Assembly: GCA_964248625.1 (NCBI GenBank)
Contig: CAXTZG010000001.1
Span: 112,217-176,216, forward strand
Source: Lichenicola sp964248625
GTDB lineage: Bacteria; Pseudomonadota; Alphaproteobacteria; Acetobacterales; Acetobacteraceae
Reading direction: 5' to 3'
DNA: 64,000 nt
Position 1 is the stretch's first letter, and each line of letters starts with the position of its first letter. The position numbers and the translations under genes were made by a program. The notes below the pieces were generated by a model. That model had not been told where the DNA came from. It was given only the letters and a program-made list of their open reading frames with translations, and did no database searches. This document shows positions 9,089 through 17,458 of this stretch, in pieces.

Positions 9089-10201
9089 TCATTCAGGGAT
9101 CAGGATGATCTTGATCGAGCCTTCGCCCTTCTTCATCAGATCGAAGCCGTGCTTGAACTCCGACAGCGGAAGCTTGTGCGTCACCACGCCTTCGGTCGGC
9201 AGGCGGCCGTCGCCGATCGCGGCGATGGTGAGCGGATAGCAGTACGGCCCAAGATGCGCGCCATACAGATCGAGCTGCTTGCGGTCGCTGATGATCGACC
9301 AGTCGGCGGTGACCTCATGGCCGAACACCGAGAACTCGACGAAGCGGCCGAGCTTGCGGATCATGTTCAGGCCCTGCGTCACGCTCGACTCGTGGCCGGT
9401 CGCCTCGATATAGACGTCGCAGCCATAGCCGTCGGTGAGTTCCTTCACCTTGGTGACCACGTCCTCCTTGAACGGGTTCATGACGATGTCGGCGCCGAAC
9501 TTCTTGGCCAGCTCAAGACGGTCGTCCTTGGCGTCCAGCACGATCAGCGTCGACGGGTTCTTCAGGCGCGCCGCCCCCACCATGCCGAGACCGAGCGGTC
9601 CGGCGCCGGACAGCACCACCACGTCGTCGAGCTGGATCAGGCCGCGATTGACCGCATGCACCGAGCAGGCATAGGGCTCGACCAGCACCGCCTTCTCCAT
9701 CGGGATGCCGTCCGGCACCTTGTGGGTGCGGCTCTCCTTGGGGAACCGCATGTACTTGGCCATGCCGCCATTGACGTTGTTCTGGAACCCGTAGACGTCG
9801 TGCTTCTCGCACATCCAGTATTCGCCGCGGCTGCAGTAACGGCAATGCTCGCAGGGCACGATCTGCTCGGAGATCAACCGGTCGCCGACCTTGTACTTTC
9901 CGGCGGCGGCGACGTTGGCGCCCACCTCGACGGCGCGGCCCAGGAACTCGTGCCCCGGGATCATCGGCGCCTTGACGTAGCGGGACTGACCCTTGTTGTC
10001 TCCCCAGAACGACGGCGCACCCTGGAACGTCTTGATGTCGCTGGCGCAGATGCCGCAGGCCTCGACCTCGATGATGATGTCGTCCGGACCCGCCCGCGGC
10101 ACGTCGACCTCCTCGAGCCGGTAGTCGCCGGGCTCATAGGCGACGACGGCCATCATCCTGGCCGGCAGTGTCACGGAAGGGGTGGCGGTCAGTGTGTCCA
10201 T
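9089..10201 (-). CDS. Zinc-dependent medium-chain polyol dehydrogenase (erythritol/threitol dehydrogenase-like)
   Basis: A 370-residue medium-chain dehydrogenase. The catalytic zinc ligands are in EACGICASDIK and PGHEFLG; the structural zinc site is C-x2-C-x2-C-x7-C in the segment CEHCRYCSRGEYWMC; the Rossmann motif is GAGPLGLGMVGAARL. It should oxidise a secondary alcohol of a polyol to a ketone with NAD(P). The overall sequence and its DhaKL/RbsABC/SorC company resemble enzymes annotated as L-threitol or erythritol dehydrogenases; this substrate is an inference from recall. The ATG at 10201, with GGGAG upstream, is chosen over a longer frame to 10456 that would overlap dhaL. Spacing to dhaL is 31 bases. 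Confidence 0.85.
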   Translation of the reverse strand: MDTLTATPSVTLPARMMAVVAYEPGDYRLEEVDVPRAGPDDIIIEVEACGICASDIKTFQGAPSFWGDNKGQSRYVKAPMIPGHEFLGRAVEVGANVAAAGKYKVGDRLISEQIVPCEHCRYCSRGEYWMCEKHDVYGFQNNVNGGMAKYMRFPKESRTHKVPDGIPMEKAVLVEPYACSVHAVNRGLIQLDDVVVLSGAGPLGLGMVGAARLKNPSTLIVLDAKDDRLELAKKFGADIVMNPFKEDVVTKVKELTDGYGCDVYIEATGHESSVTQGLNMIRKLGRFVEFSVFGHEVTADWSIISDRKQLDLYGAHLGPYCYPLTIAAIGDGRLPTEGVVTHKLPLSEFKHGFDLMKKGEGSIKIILIPE

Positions 10202-10232
10202 GGGACGCTCCCTGTCAGAGGCGTGAAGCAGA

Positions 10233-10880
10233 TCAGCTGGCCAGGCGCTGCGACAGCCCGTCTGCCAGCGTGCGGAGAATGAGCTCGCACGAGGCGGCGC
10301 CGGCATCGAGCACGCCGCGCGAACGCTCGCCGAGGCGGCTGGCGCGACCGAGCTTGGCGACCATGTCCCGCGTGGATTCCAGCCCCTCGGCCGCTGCGGT
10401 GCGCAGCGCCGCCAGGCAGTCCGGGAACCCGTCACCCGCCCCGGCCGCCTGCTCAAACGCCTGCAGCGACGGCGTCAGCACGTCGATCAGGGTCTTGTCC
10501 CCGACCTTGGCCTCGCCGAGATCGACGATGGCGGCCTCGCCTGCGCGCAGCATGACCAGGAACCCGTCGCGGTCGAGCTCGCTGCGGCCGGCCAGCGTGT
10601 CGGACATCTCGGTGAAGAAGGAGCCGTAGAGCGGGCCCATTGAGCCGCCTATGTCGCCCAGCAGCGTGTCGCCGACGGTAGCAAAACCCTCAGCCAGATC
10701 GAACGGCTTATCCTGCAGCCGCTCCAGCACCAGCCGGAAGCCTTTGGCCATGTTGATGCCATGGTCACCGTCGCCGGTGGCCGCGTCGATCTCCGACAGC
10801 CTGTCCTTCTCCTGCACCACCGCTCGGGCGATATCGAGAGTGATCGGGCCCGCCTCGAGCAGGGAAACCGTGTCGGGCAT
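10233..10880 (-). CDS. dhaL: Dihydroxyacetone kinase-type subunit L (ATP-binding)
   Basis: A 215-residue DhaL-type protein, the nucleotide-binding helical barrel of two-subunit ketose kinases. The Mg-ADP site is visible as EIDAATGDGDHGINM near residues 30-44, and GGSMGPLYGSFF and GRASRLGERSRGVLDAGAAS are family blocks. It phosphorylates the substrate held covalently by the DhaK subunit encoded immediately upstream (12-base gap). No phosphotransferase DhaM gene is nearby, so an ATP-dependent reaction is likely. GAGGAG precedes the ATG. Relatives of this DhaKL pair act on dihydroxyacetone or on tetruloses such as erythrulose; the polyol dehydrogenase next door favours a tetrulose, as an inference. 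Confidence 0.9.
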   Translation of the reverse strand: MPDTVSLLEAGPITLDIARAVVQEKDRLSEIDAATGDGDHGINMAKGFRLVLERLQDKPFDLAEGFATVGDTLLGDIGGSMGPLYGSFFTEMSDTLAGRSELDRDGFLVMLRAGEAAIVDLGEAKVGDKTLIDVLTPSLQAFEQAAGAGDGFPDCLAALRTAAAEGLESTRDMVAKLGRASRLGERSRGVLDAGAASCELILRTLADGLSQRLAS

Positions 10881-10892
10881 CGGCGTCGCTCC

Positions 10893-11894
10893 TCAGCTGC
10901 CGGTCACGGTCAGGCCGATCGAGCGCGCCGGCGCACGCAGCAGCCGGTCGAGTTCCGGATCGAGCCGGGTCAGCGTCACCGAAACGCCCATCATCTCCAG
11001 CGACGTGAAGTAGTTGCCGACGAAGCGGTGGCGCGGCGTGATGTTGCGCGCCCGCAGCATCTCGTCGACATGGCCATAGAGCAGATACAGCTCCATCAGC
11101 GGCGTGGCGCCCAGGCCGGAGATCAGCACCGACACGTCCTCGCCGTCGAACGGCAGGTCGGCCAGGATCTTGTCCAGCATGATGCCGGCCATCTCCTTCG
11201 CAGGCGCCACCGGAAGCACCGCGATGCCGTGCTCGCCATGGTGGCCGATGCCGACCTCCATGGTGCCGGTCTCGATGGTGAAGTTGGGCTTGCCGTTAGC
11301 CGGGATGGTGCAGGCCGACAGGCCGATGCCGATGGAGCGGGTATTGTCGATCATCTTGCGTGCCGAGGCGATGACTTCGCCAAGATCGGCACCTTCGGCC
11401 GCCCGGGCGCCGCCGGCCTTCCACATCAGGATCTCGCCTGCGACGCCGCGACGCTTGTCGGCCTCGTCTGCCGAAGCGGATGCGACATCGTCGTTGGCAA
11501 CGACGGTCTCGACCCGGATGCCGTCCTTGGCCGCCAGCTTCACCGCCATCTTCACGTTCATGTTGTCGCCGGCATAGTTGCCATACAGACAGGCAACGCC
11601 CTGGCCCTGATCGGCCTCCTGAAACGCCACGTGGAAGCTCTTTGCCGTCGGTGAGGCAAACACTTCGCCGACGGCGACCGTGTCGACCAGTCCCGGTCCG
11701 ACGTAACCGAGAAAGGCCGGCTCGTGGCCCGACCCGCCGCCGGTCACGACGCCGACACGTGGCGTCCGGGCCGTTGCGGCACTGCGCAGCACGCGTGGAT
11801 GGTCGGTGGCGGCAAGCAGATCCGGATGCGCGCGGAGCACGCCGGCCAGACAGTCTTCCGTCACCTGGTCCGGATCGTTGATGACGCGGTTCAT
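10893..11894 (-). CDS. dhaK: Dihydroxyacetone kinase-type subunit K (ketose-binding)
   Basis: A 333-residue DhaK-type subunit. TGGGSGHEPAFLGYVG near the N-terminus and GIGHHGEHGI near residues 210-220 are diagnostic; the His of the HGE motif is the residue that binds the ketose carbonyl covalently in characterised enzymes. It works with DhaL to phosphorylate dihydroxyacetone or a related short ketose. The ATG at 11894 has GGGAGGG nine bases upstream and gives the normal family N-terminus MNRVINDPDQV, so the longer frame to 12017 is rejected. It is the first gene of the eight-gene minus-strand operon and faces the SorC regulator. Confidence 0.9.
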   Translation of the reverse strand: MNRVINDPDQVTEDCLAGVLRAHPDLLAATDHPRVLRSAATARTPRVGVVTGGGSGHEPAFLGYVGPGLVDTVAVGEVFASPTAKSFHVAFQEADQGQGVACLYGNYAGDNMNVKMAVKLAAKDGIRVETVVANDDVASASADEADKRRGVAGEILMWKAGGARAAEGADLGEVIASARKMIDNTRSIGIGLSACTIPANGKPNFTIETGTMEVGIGHHGEHGIAVLPVAPAKEMAGIMLDKILADLPFDGEDVSVLISGLGATPLMELYLLYGHVDEMLRARNITPRHRFVGNYFTSLEMMGVSVTLTRLDPELDRLLRAPARSIGLTVTGS

Positions 11895-12306
11895 GCCGCT
11901 GCGCCCTCCCTGTTGGACCATCCCGGATCTACCGTCCGGCTTGATGTCGCCATGTGGTGTCGAAAGATGCTTCGGCTCCTGCACAAGTGTCAAGACCTTG
12001 ATCACTTGCGCGGCCAAGCGGAACCAGCATTATCCTTCAGTCACCACGCGCGCACCGTCCAGGCGGCGAACTGAACCGAACGACACGGCTGGTCCGGCCG
12101 ATCGGCGGATAATCTCGTGGACAAATCCGCATTTAGATATGAGAAATTGTACATCGCTCTGTCTGTTGTGCAGCGCAACATGGCGTTTGCACCGATGAGG
12201 TTTCGGATCATGTGGTCTCCGCTCGCGCCCGACCCGGTATGGGATGCTGCCCGGCCAGATGAAGCCTGCCACCTGCCGGCCGTCCGGTCGGCAGCCTGAT
12301 CAGCCC
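11895..12306. promoter_or_regulatory. Divergent control region between dhaK and the SorC regulator
   Basis: A 412-base intergenic space between two divergent genes. It contains a markedly AT-rich block near 12112-12160 (including ATTTAGATATGAGAAATTG) in otherwise GC-rich DNA, the expected place for promoters and for SorC-type operators. I cannot define a convincing palindromic operator by eye. No gene is seen in it. Confidence 0.5.
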
Positions 12307-13305
12307 ATGCAGAAGATCATTCCCAGGCCGGCGGAGCGCAGCGAGGTCCGCACCGAGACGCTGATCGAGATCGCCACCTTGTACTACTACGAGGACGTGA
12401 CCCAGGAAGTGCTGTCCCAGCGCTTCTCGATGTCGCGCGCCAAGATCAGCCGCCTGCTGCGTCGCGCCCGCGAGGACGGCCTCGTGGAAATCAGGGTGCA
12501 CCAGCCCTCCTCCGTGGGTGCGGAGTTCGAACGGGAGTTCATTCGCCGCTTCGGCATCGACAGGCTTCTGGTCTCGGTGGATCATCGCGACGCGGAGGCG
12601 CAGCGCCACGCCGTCGCGCGCATGGTGGCCGGACACCTGGAACGATCGCTGTCGACCGGGTCGATCGTCGCGGTCGGCATGGGCCGCAACGTCGCCGCGG
12701 TGGCCGACGCGCTGGTCATGCCTGCCCGCAGCGGCGTCACCTTCGTCTGCGCCATCGGCGGCTCGCTGCGCGCAGGCGAATACATGAATCCCGACCATAT
12801 CTGCCGTCGGCTCGCGGCACGGTTCGGCGGCGAAAGCGAAACCTTGTATGCGCCAGCGCTCGTGACCAATGCCGAGCTCAGGGCCGAGCTCTACCGCAAC
12901 GACACGGTCAAGCTGACCCTCGACCGCGCACGACGCGCCGACATCGCCCTGATCGGCATCGGCGACCTGTCCGAGGACAGCAACATGGTCCGCATGGGCT
13001 GGTTCTCGCCGCAGGAGATCGCCGAGGCGCGCCTGTCTGGCACCATCGGCGACACGATGGGCTACGATTTCATCGACATCTACGGCAGGCCGGCCAATAC
13101 CGGCATGCAGGGACGGGTGATCGGCCTCACGCGCGAGGACCTCAACCGCATTCCCGACGTCATCGCGATCGCCGCGGAAAACACCAAGGCCGCCGCCATT
13201 CTGGGCGCCTTGCGCACCGGGGCCATCAACACGTTGGCGACGTCCTTCACCAACGTGCATACCATCCTGCGTCTTGACGAGGCGACCCAGCCGCTGCCCG
13301 ATTGA
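12307..13305 (+). CDS. SorC/DeoR-type sugar-binding transcriptional regulator
   Basis: A 332-residue regulator of the SorC family. An N-terminal helix-turn-helix is seen in LYYYEDVTQEVLSQRFSMSR and AKISRLLRRAREDGLVEI, followed by the SorC sugar-phosphate-binding domain with VGMGRNVAAVADAL, FVCAIGGSLRAG and IALIGIGDLSEDSNMV. Such proteins sense phosphorylated sugar intermediates and control the adjacent catabolic operon, here the divergent dhaK operon. The ATG at 12307 is chosen; an in-frame ATG at 12244 would add 21 residues of unlikely sequence and neither has a strong Shine-Dalgarno motif. It may be co-transcribed with the transporter gene 43 bases downstream. Confidence 0.88.
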   Translation: MQKIIPRPAERSEVRTETLIEIATLYYYEDVTQEVLSQRFSMSRAKISRLLRRAREDGLVEIRVHQPSSVGAEFEREFIRRFGIDRLLVSVDHRDAEAQRHAVARMVAGHLERSLSTGSIVAVGMGRNVAAVADALVMPARSGVTFVCAIGGSLRAGEYMNPDHICRRLAARFGGESETLYAPALVTNAELRAELYRNDTVKLTLDRARRADIALIGIGDLSEDSNMVRMGWFSPQEIAEARLSGTIGDTMGYDFIDIYGRPANTGMQGRVIGLTREDLNRIPDVIAIAAENTKAAAILGALRTGAINTLATSFTNVHTILRLDEATQPLPD

Positions 13306-13348
13306 GCCGGACGCTCGGCACCCGGTCGAGCAACAGGACACCAGCCCA

Positions 13349-14274
13349 TTGCCTGTCATCACCCGCCTGTTTCCCGTCTGGGCGCTGCTGGTCTCGGCGG
13401 TCGCCTATCTGTCGCCGGCCACGTTCCGGCCGTTCGGCGACGCGGTGACGCCGCTGCTGGCGCTGGTCATGTTCGCCATGGGAGTCACGCTGCGCCTGGC
13501 GGATTTCCGTCGTGTGGCGCTGCGGCCGGCGCCGGTGCTGGCAGGGCTCGGCCTGCATTACCTCATCATGCCGCTGGCCGCATGGGCGATCGCGCACCTG
13601 CTGGCGATGCCGCCGCAGGTTGCAGCCGGCATGATCCTGGTCGGCAGCGTCGCCAGCGGCACCGCCTCGACGGTGATGGTGTTCCTGTCCGGCGGCGACG
13701 TGGCGCTGTCGGTCAGCATCAGCGCGCTCTCGACCTGCGTCGGCGTGGTGGCGACGCCGCTGCTGACCCGCCTCTACGTATCGACCGACATCGCCGTGCA
13801 TGGCTGGAGCATGCTGCTCAGCATCCTCGAAGTGGTCGCAGCTCCGGTGCTGGCCGGCCTCATTCTCAACCACCTAGCGCACCGGACGATGCGCCAGGTG
13901 CAACCCGCGCTGCCGCTGGTGTCGATCGGCGCGATCCTGCTGATCATCGGCACGGTGGTGGCGGGCGCACAGGCCAGCATCGCCACGGTGGCCCGCTGGT
14001 GATGGTGGGGGTCGTGCTCCATAACGGCATCGGCCTGCTGGGCGGATACTGGAGCGGCCGGCTGCTCGGCTTCGACGAGGCCGTATGCCGGACGCTGGCG
14101 CTGGAAGTCGGCATGCAGAACTCGGGCCTCGCCGCCGCGCTGAGCCGGACCTACCTGTCGCCGCTGGCCGCCCTGCCCGCCGCCCTGTTCTCGGTCTGGC
14201 ACAACCTGTCCGGCTCGATGCTGGCCGGTTTCTGGGCGTCCCGCCCAAGCCACACCCAAGAAGCGCACTCCTAG
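13349..14274 (+). pseudogene. Bile acid:sodium symporter (BASS) family transporter, frameshifted
   Basis: Two overlapping frames together make one BASS-family protein of about 308 residues. Frame A starts at TTG 13349 (MPVITRLFPVWALLV, AGGA upstream) and encodes most membrane helices through GAQASIATVARW before TGA at 14000-14002. Frame B carries the conserved C-terminal part: VMVGVVLHNGIGLLGGYW, EVGMQNSGLAAAL and ALFSVWHNLSGS. The switch lies near 13985-14000 and fits loss of one base. It is a frameshift mutation or a sequencing error. The family imports bile acids, pantothenate, pyruvate or other organic anions with sodium; substrate unknown here. Confidence 0.82.
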
Positions 14275-14315
14275 CGCACCCTTGCCACCCGCAGGTTTTT
14301 GCAACAATCGGGTTC

Positions 14316-14362
14316 CCAAAGGGCGACTGCCCTTTGGCGGGGTCCAGGAGCAGCGCCCCTGG
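14316..14362. repeat. Intergenic double-hairpin repeat element
   Basis: Two adjacent stem-loops. The first is CCAAAGGGC-GACT-GCCCTTTGG (14316-14337), a perfect 9-bp stem. The second is CCAGGAGC-AGC-GCCCCTGG-like (14344-14362) with one mismatch. Sequences of this form are, from memory, common dispersed intergenic repeats in alphaproteobacteria. The element at 17424-17456 resembles its reverse complement. It sits between the BASS and OPT genes and could attenuate or terminate transcription. Confidence 0.65.
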
Positions 14363-14387
14363 GCTCACGGTGCTGAGGAGCCCCTTG

Positions 14388-16388
14388 ATGCGTGAACTGA
14401 CGATGCGCGGCCTGATACTCGGCGCCCTGATCACGGTGATCTTCACCGCCTCCAACGTCTATCTCGGCCTCAAGATCGGCCTGACCTTCGCCTCCTCCAT
14501 TCCGGCGGCCGTGATCTCAATGGCGGTGCTGCGGGCGTTCGGCGGCGGCATCCTCGAGAACAACATGGTGCAAACGCAGGCCTCGGCTGCCGGCACGCTG
14601 TCCTCGATCATCTTCGTGCTGCCCGGCCTCCTGATGATCGGCTACTGGCAGGGCTTCCCGTTCTGGCCTGTCGCCACGATCTGCGGGGCGGGCGGCATGC
14701 TGGGGGTGCTGTTCACCATTCCGCTGCGCCGGGCGCTGGTGACGGGTAGTTCGCTGCCCTATCCGGAAGGCACCGCAGCGGCCGAGGTGCTGCGGGCCGG
14801 CTCGGCGGATGCGGACGGCGAAAGCGGGCTCGCGGCCCTGGTGACCGGCGGAACGGCGGCAGCCGGCTTCAGTCTGCTGAGCGGCGGGTTCCGCCTGCTC
14901 GGCGACAGCGCCAGCCTGACCTTTGCCGCCGGCGGTGCCGTGTTCCGGCTGTCGACGGGGTTCTCGCTGGCGCTGGTCGGCGCCGGATACCTGGTCGGCA
15001 TCGCCGGCGGGCTGGCCATGCTGCTGGGGGCGGTGCTGAGCTGGGGCGTGGCGGTGCCGGTGCTGACGGCGCTGACGCCCCGCCCGCCCGGGGTCACGAT
15101 CGGCGATTTCGCCACCACGATCTGGGCGCACAAGGTCAGGCTGATCGGCGCCGGCACGCTCGGGATCGCCGCGGTTTGGACGCTGCTGAACCTGATCGGA
15201 CCGGTCGCAGCCGGGCTGCGTTCGGCCTTCAGGGCAGGACGCGCAGAGCCTGGATCGGTCAACCGCACGCCATCCACCGACCGCGACCTGTCGCCCCGGG
15301 TGATCGTGCTGCTGGGATCGGCGCTGCTGTTGTGCCTGCTGGCAGCGATCGGTGCGTTCCTGTGGAAGGGAGCCGACGCGCTGGGTGCATCGGCAGGACC
15401 GATTGCCGGGATCGCGGTGGCGTGCGTGCTGTTCTGCGTGCTGTTCGGCTTCCTGGTGGCTGCCGCCTGCGGCTACATGGCCGGGATCGTCGGGTCGTCG
15501 GCAAGCCCGATCTCGGGAATTGCCATCGTCGCCGTGGTGATGGTGTCGCTGGTGCTGCTCGGGCTCGATGCGGCGGGGCTGCTGCCGGCGGCGTTCGATG
15601 CGGATAGCCGCAAGCTGGCCATCGGCAGCGTGCTGTTCGTGACGTCAGCGGTGCTGGCGGCAGCCACGATCTCCAACGACAACCTGCAGGACCTCAAGAC
15701 CGGGCAGCTGGTGGGTGCCACGCCCTGGCGGCAGCAGGTGGCGCTGCTGGCCGGCTGCGCGGTGGGTGCCGTGGTGATCCCGCCGGTCCTGAACCTGCTG
15801 TATCACGCGTATGGCTTCACCGGCGCGCTGCCTCGGGCCGGCATGGACCCGGCGCGGGCCCTGGCCGCCCCGCAAGCGACGCTGCTCTCGACGCTGGCCA
15901 AGGGGATCTTCCTGCACCAGCTCGACTGGACGATGATCCTGACCGGGCTGGCGCTGGGGGCGGTGCTGGTCGCAGCCGATGCGGCGATGCGGCGGAGCGG
16001 ACGGTCGCTGCCGGTGCTGGCGGTGGGGATCGGGCTGTATCTGCCGCCGACCATCACCGTGACGCTGGTGATCGGTGCGGTGCTGTCCTGGGTGGTCGCG
16101 CGGGTGCTGGCGCGGCGCGACCATGCATTGGCGCACCTGCCCGCCGATCCCATATTGGATGCGACGCGGCGGCGGGGCGTGATGCTGGCCTCCGGCTTCA
16201 TCGTCGGCGAGAGCCTGATGGGTGTCGCCATCGCCGCGGTGATCGGCGGCACCGGTTCGGCGGACGCCCTGGCGCTCGTCGGCCCGGGCTTCGCCGAGGC
16301 CGCGACGGCACTTGGTGCGGCGGCGTTCGCGCTGGTATGCGCCGGATTCGTCCGGATGATCCTGCGCCGCCCGGCGCAGCTTGGCTGA
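14388..16388 (+). CDS. OPT family oligopeptide transporter
   Basis: A 666-residue multi-pass inner-membrane transporter of the OPT superfamily. The N-terminus (MRELTMRGLILGALITVIFT, then ASNVYLGLKIGLTFASSIPA) is the classic bacterial OPT opening, and SLPYPEGTAAAEVLRAG and ISNDNLQDLKTGQLVGATPW are further family blocks. About 15 hydrophobic segments are visible. Members move oligopeptides or metal chelates with protons; substrate unknown. The ATG at 14388 has GAGGAG about eight bases upstream; a GTG at 14370 is possible. The next gene follows after 13 bases. Confidence 0.9.
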   Translation: MRELTMRGLILGALITVIFTASNVYLGLKIGLTFASSIPAAVISMAVLRAFGGGILENNMVQTQASAAGTLSSIIFVLPGLLMIGYWQGFPFWPVATICGAGGMLGVLFTIPLRRALVTGSSLPYPEGTAAAEVLRAGSADADGESGLAALVTGGTAAAGFSLLSGGFRLLGDSASLTFAAGGAVFRLSTGFSLALVGAGYLVGIAGGLAMLLGAVLSWGVAVPVLTALTPRPPGVTIGDFATTIWAHKVRLIGAGTLGIAAVWTLLNLIGPVAAGLRSAFRAGRAEPGSVNRTPSTDRDLSPRVIVLLGSALLLCLLAAIGAFLWKGADALGASAGPIAGIAVACVLFCVLFGFLVAAACGYMAGIVGSSASPISGIAIVAVVMVSLVLLGLDAAGLLPAAFDADSRKLAIGSVLFVTSAVLAAATISNDNLQDLKTGQLVGATPWRQQVALLAGCAVGAVVIPPVLNLLYHAYGFTGALPRAGMDPARALAAPQATLLSTLAKGIFLHQLDWTMILTGLALGAVLVAADAAMRRSGRSLPVLAVGIGLYLPPTITVTLVIGAVLSWVVARVLARRDHALAHLPADPILDATRRRGVMLASGFIVGESLMGVAIAAVIGGTGSADALALVGPGFAEAATALGAAAFALVCAGFVRMILRRPAQLG

Positions 16389-16401
16389 AGGAGATAGAAA
16401 C

Positions 16402-17406
16402 ATGATCCCGTTCTCGGTTCTCGATCTGTCGCCGATCATCGAGGGCGGCGATGCGTCGCTCGCCTTCCGCAACACCCTCGACTTGGCGCGCCACGCGGAA
16501 GCGCTCGGGTTCCAGCGCTACTGGCTGGCCGAGCACCACAACATGCCGGGCATTGCCAGCGCCGCCACGGCCGTGGTGATCGGGCACGTGGCGGCCGGAA
16601 CGCGCACCATCCGGGTGGGGGCGGGCGGGATCATGCTGCCGAACCACGCGCCGCTGACCATCGCTGAGCAGTTCGGCACGCTGGCGGCCCTGCATCCCGG
16701 GCGGATCGATCTCGGCCTTGGACGGGCGCCCGGCACCGACCAGCGCACGATGCTGGCACTGCGGCGCGATCCGATGAGCGGCGACAGCTTCCCGCGTGAC
16801 GTGGTCGAGCTGCACTCCTACTTCCAGCCGGTGCAGCCCGGGCAGGCGATCCAGGCGGTGCCGGGCGGCGGGCTCGACGTGCCGATCTGGCTGCTGGGCT
16901 CGAGCCTGTTCAGCGCGCAGCTCGCCGCCATGCTGGGGCTGCCCTTCGCCTTCGCTTCGCATTTCGCCCCCGATGCGATGATGGACGCGATTCAGATCTA
17001 TCGCAGCCGGTTCGAGCCGTCCGTGGCCCTGGCGCGGCCCTACGTGATGCTGGGCGTCAGCGTGTTCGCGGCCGAGACCGACGAGGAGGCGGCGTTCATC
17101 GGCACCTCGGCGCGCCAGCAGCTGCTGGAGCTGCGGCAGGGAACGCCCGGCAAGCTGAAGCCGCCGGTGCGCGAGATGGCGCCGGCCCGCGTGCCGCAGG
17201 CGGAAGCGCAGGTGCAGCGCGCGCTGTCGGCCTCGATCACCGGCAGCCCGGACACGGTGCACCGCCGGCTGGCGGAGTTCATTGCCCGCACGGGCGCCGA
17301 CGAGCTGCTGATTGCTGGGCAGATTTTCGACCATGCGGCGCGGCTGCGGTCCTATGCGATCGTGGCGGAGGCGCGGGAGGCCTTGTCGTTGAGTGCTGCA
17401 GCCTGA
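16402..17406 (+). CDS. LLM class flavin-dependent oxidoreductase (luciferase-like)
   Basis: A 334-residue luciferase-like monooxygenase of the MsnO8 type. RYWLAEHHNMPGIASAATAV near residues 42-61 and RTIRVGAGGIMLPNHAPLTIA are strongly conserved, as is the TLAALHPGRIDLGLGRAPGTD block. The enzyme would use reduced FMN supplied by a separate reductase to oxygenate an unknown substrate. The ATG at 16402 has AAGGAG eight bases upstream, excluding the earlier in-frame start. It is 13 bases from the OPT gene and probably co-transcribed. Cytoplasmic. Confidence 0.9.
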   Translation: MIPFSVLDLSPIIEGGDASLAFRNTLDLARHAEALGFQRYWLAEHHNMPGIASAATAVVIGHVAAGTRTIRVGAGGIMLPNHAPLTIAEQFGTLAALHPGRIDLGLGRAPGTDQRTMLALRRDPMSGDSFPRDVVELHSYFQPVQPGQAIQAVPGGGLDVPIWLLGSSLFSAQLAAMLGLPFAFASHFAPDAMMDAIQIYRSRFEPSVALARPYVMLGVSVFAAETDEEAAFIGTSARQQLLELRQGTPGKLKPPVREMAPARVPQAEAQVQRALSASITGSPDTVHRRLAEFIARTGADELLIAGQIFDHAARLRSYAIVAEAREALSLSAAA

Positions 17407-17423
17407 GGCCAGGGCGCCGTTTC

Positions 17424-17456
17424 TGGACCCGCTCAAGGCGGAGCCTTGAGAATCCA
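17424..17456. terminator. Bidirectional hairpin between convergent genes; related to the 14316 repeat
   Basis: A perfect 8-bp stem CTCAAGGC (17432-17439) and GCCTTGAG (17443-17450) with loop GGA, flanked by TGGA and TCCA arms. It lies between the convergent oxidoreductase and binding-protein genes, so it could terminate both. The flank GGACCC-GC and the stem pattern match the reverse complement of the repeat at 14316-14362. Confidence 0.6.
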
Positions 17457-17458
17457 AT

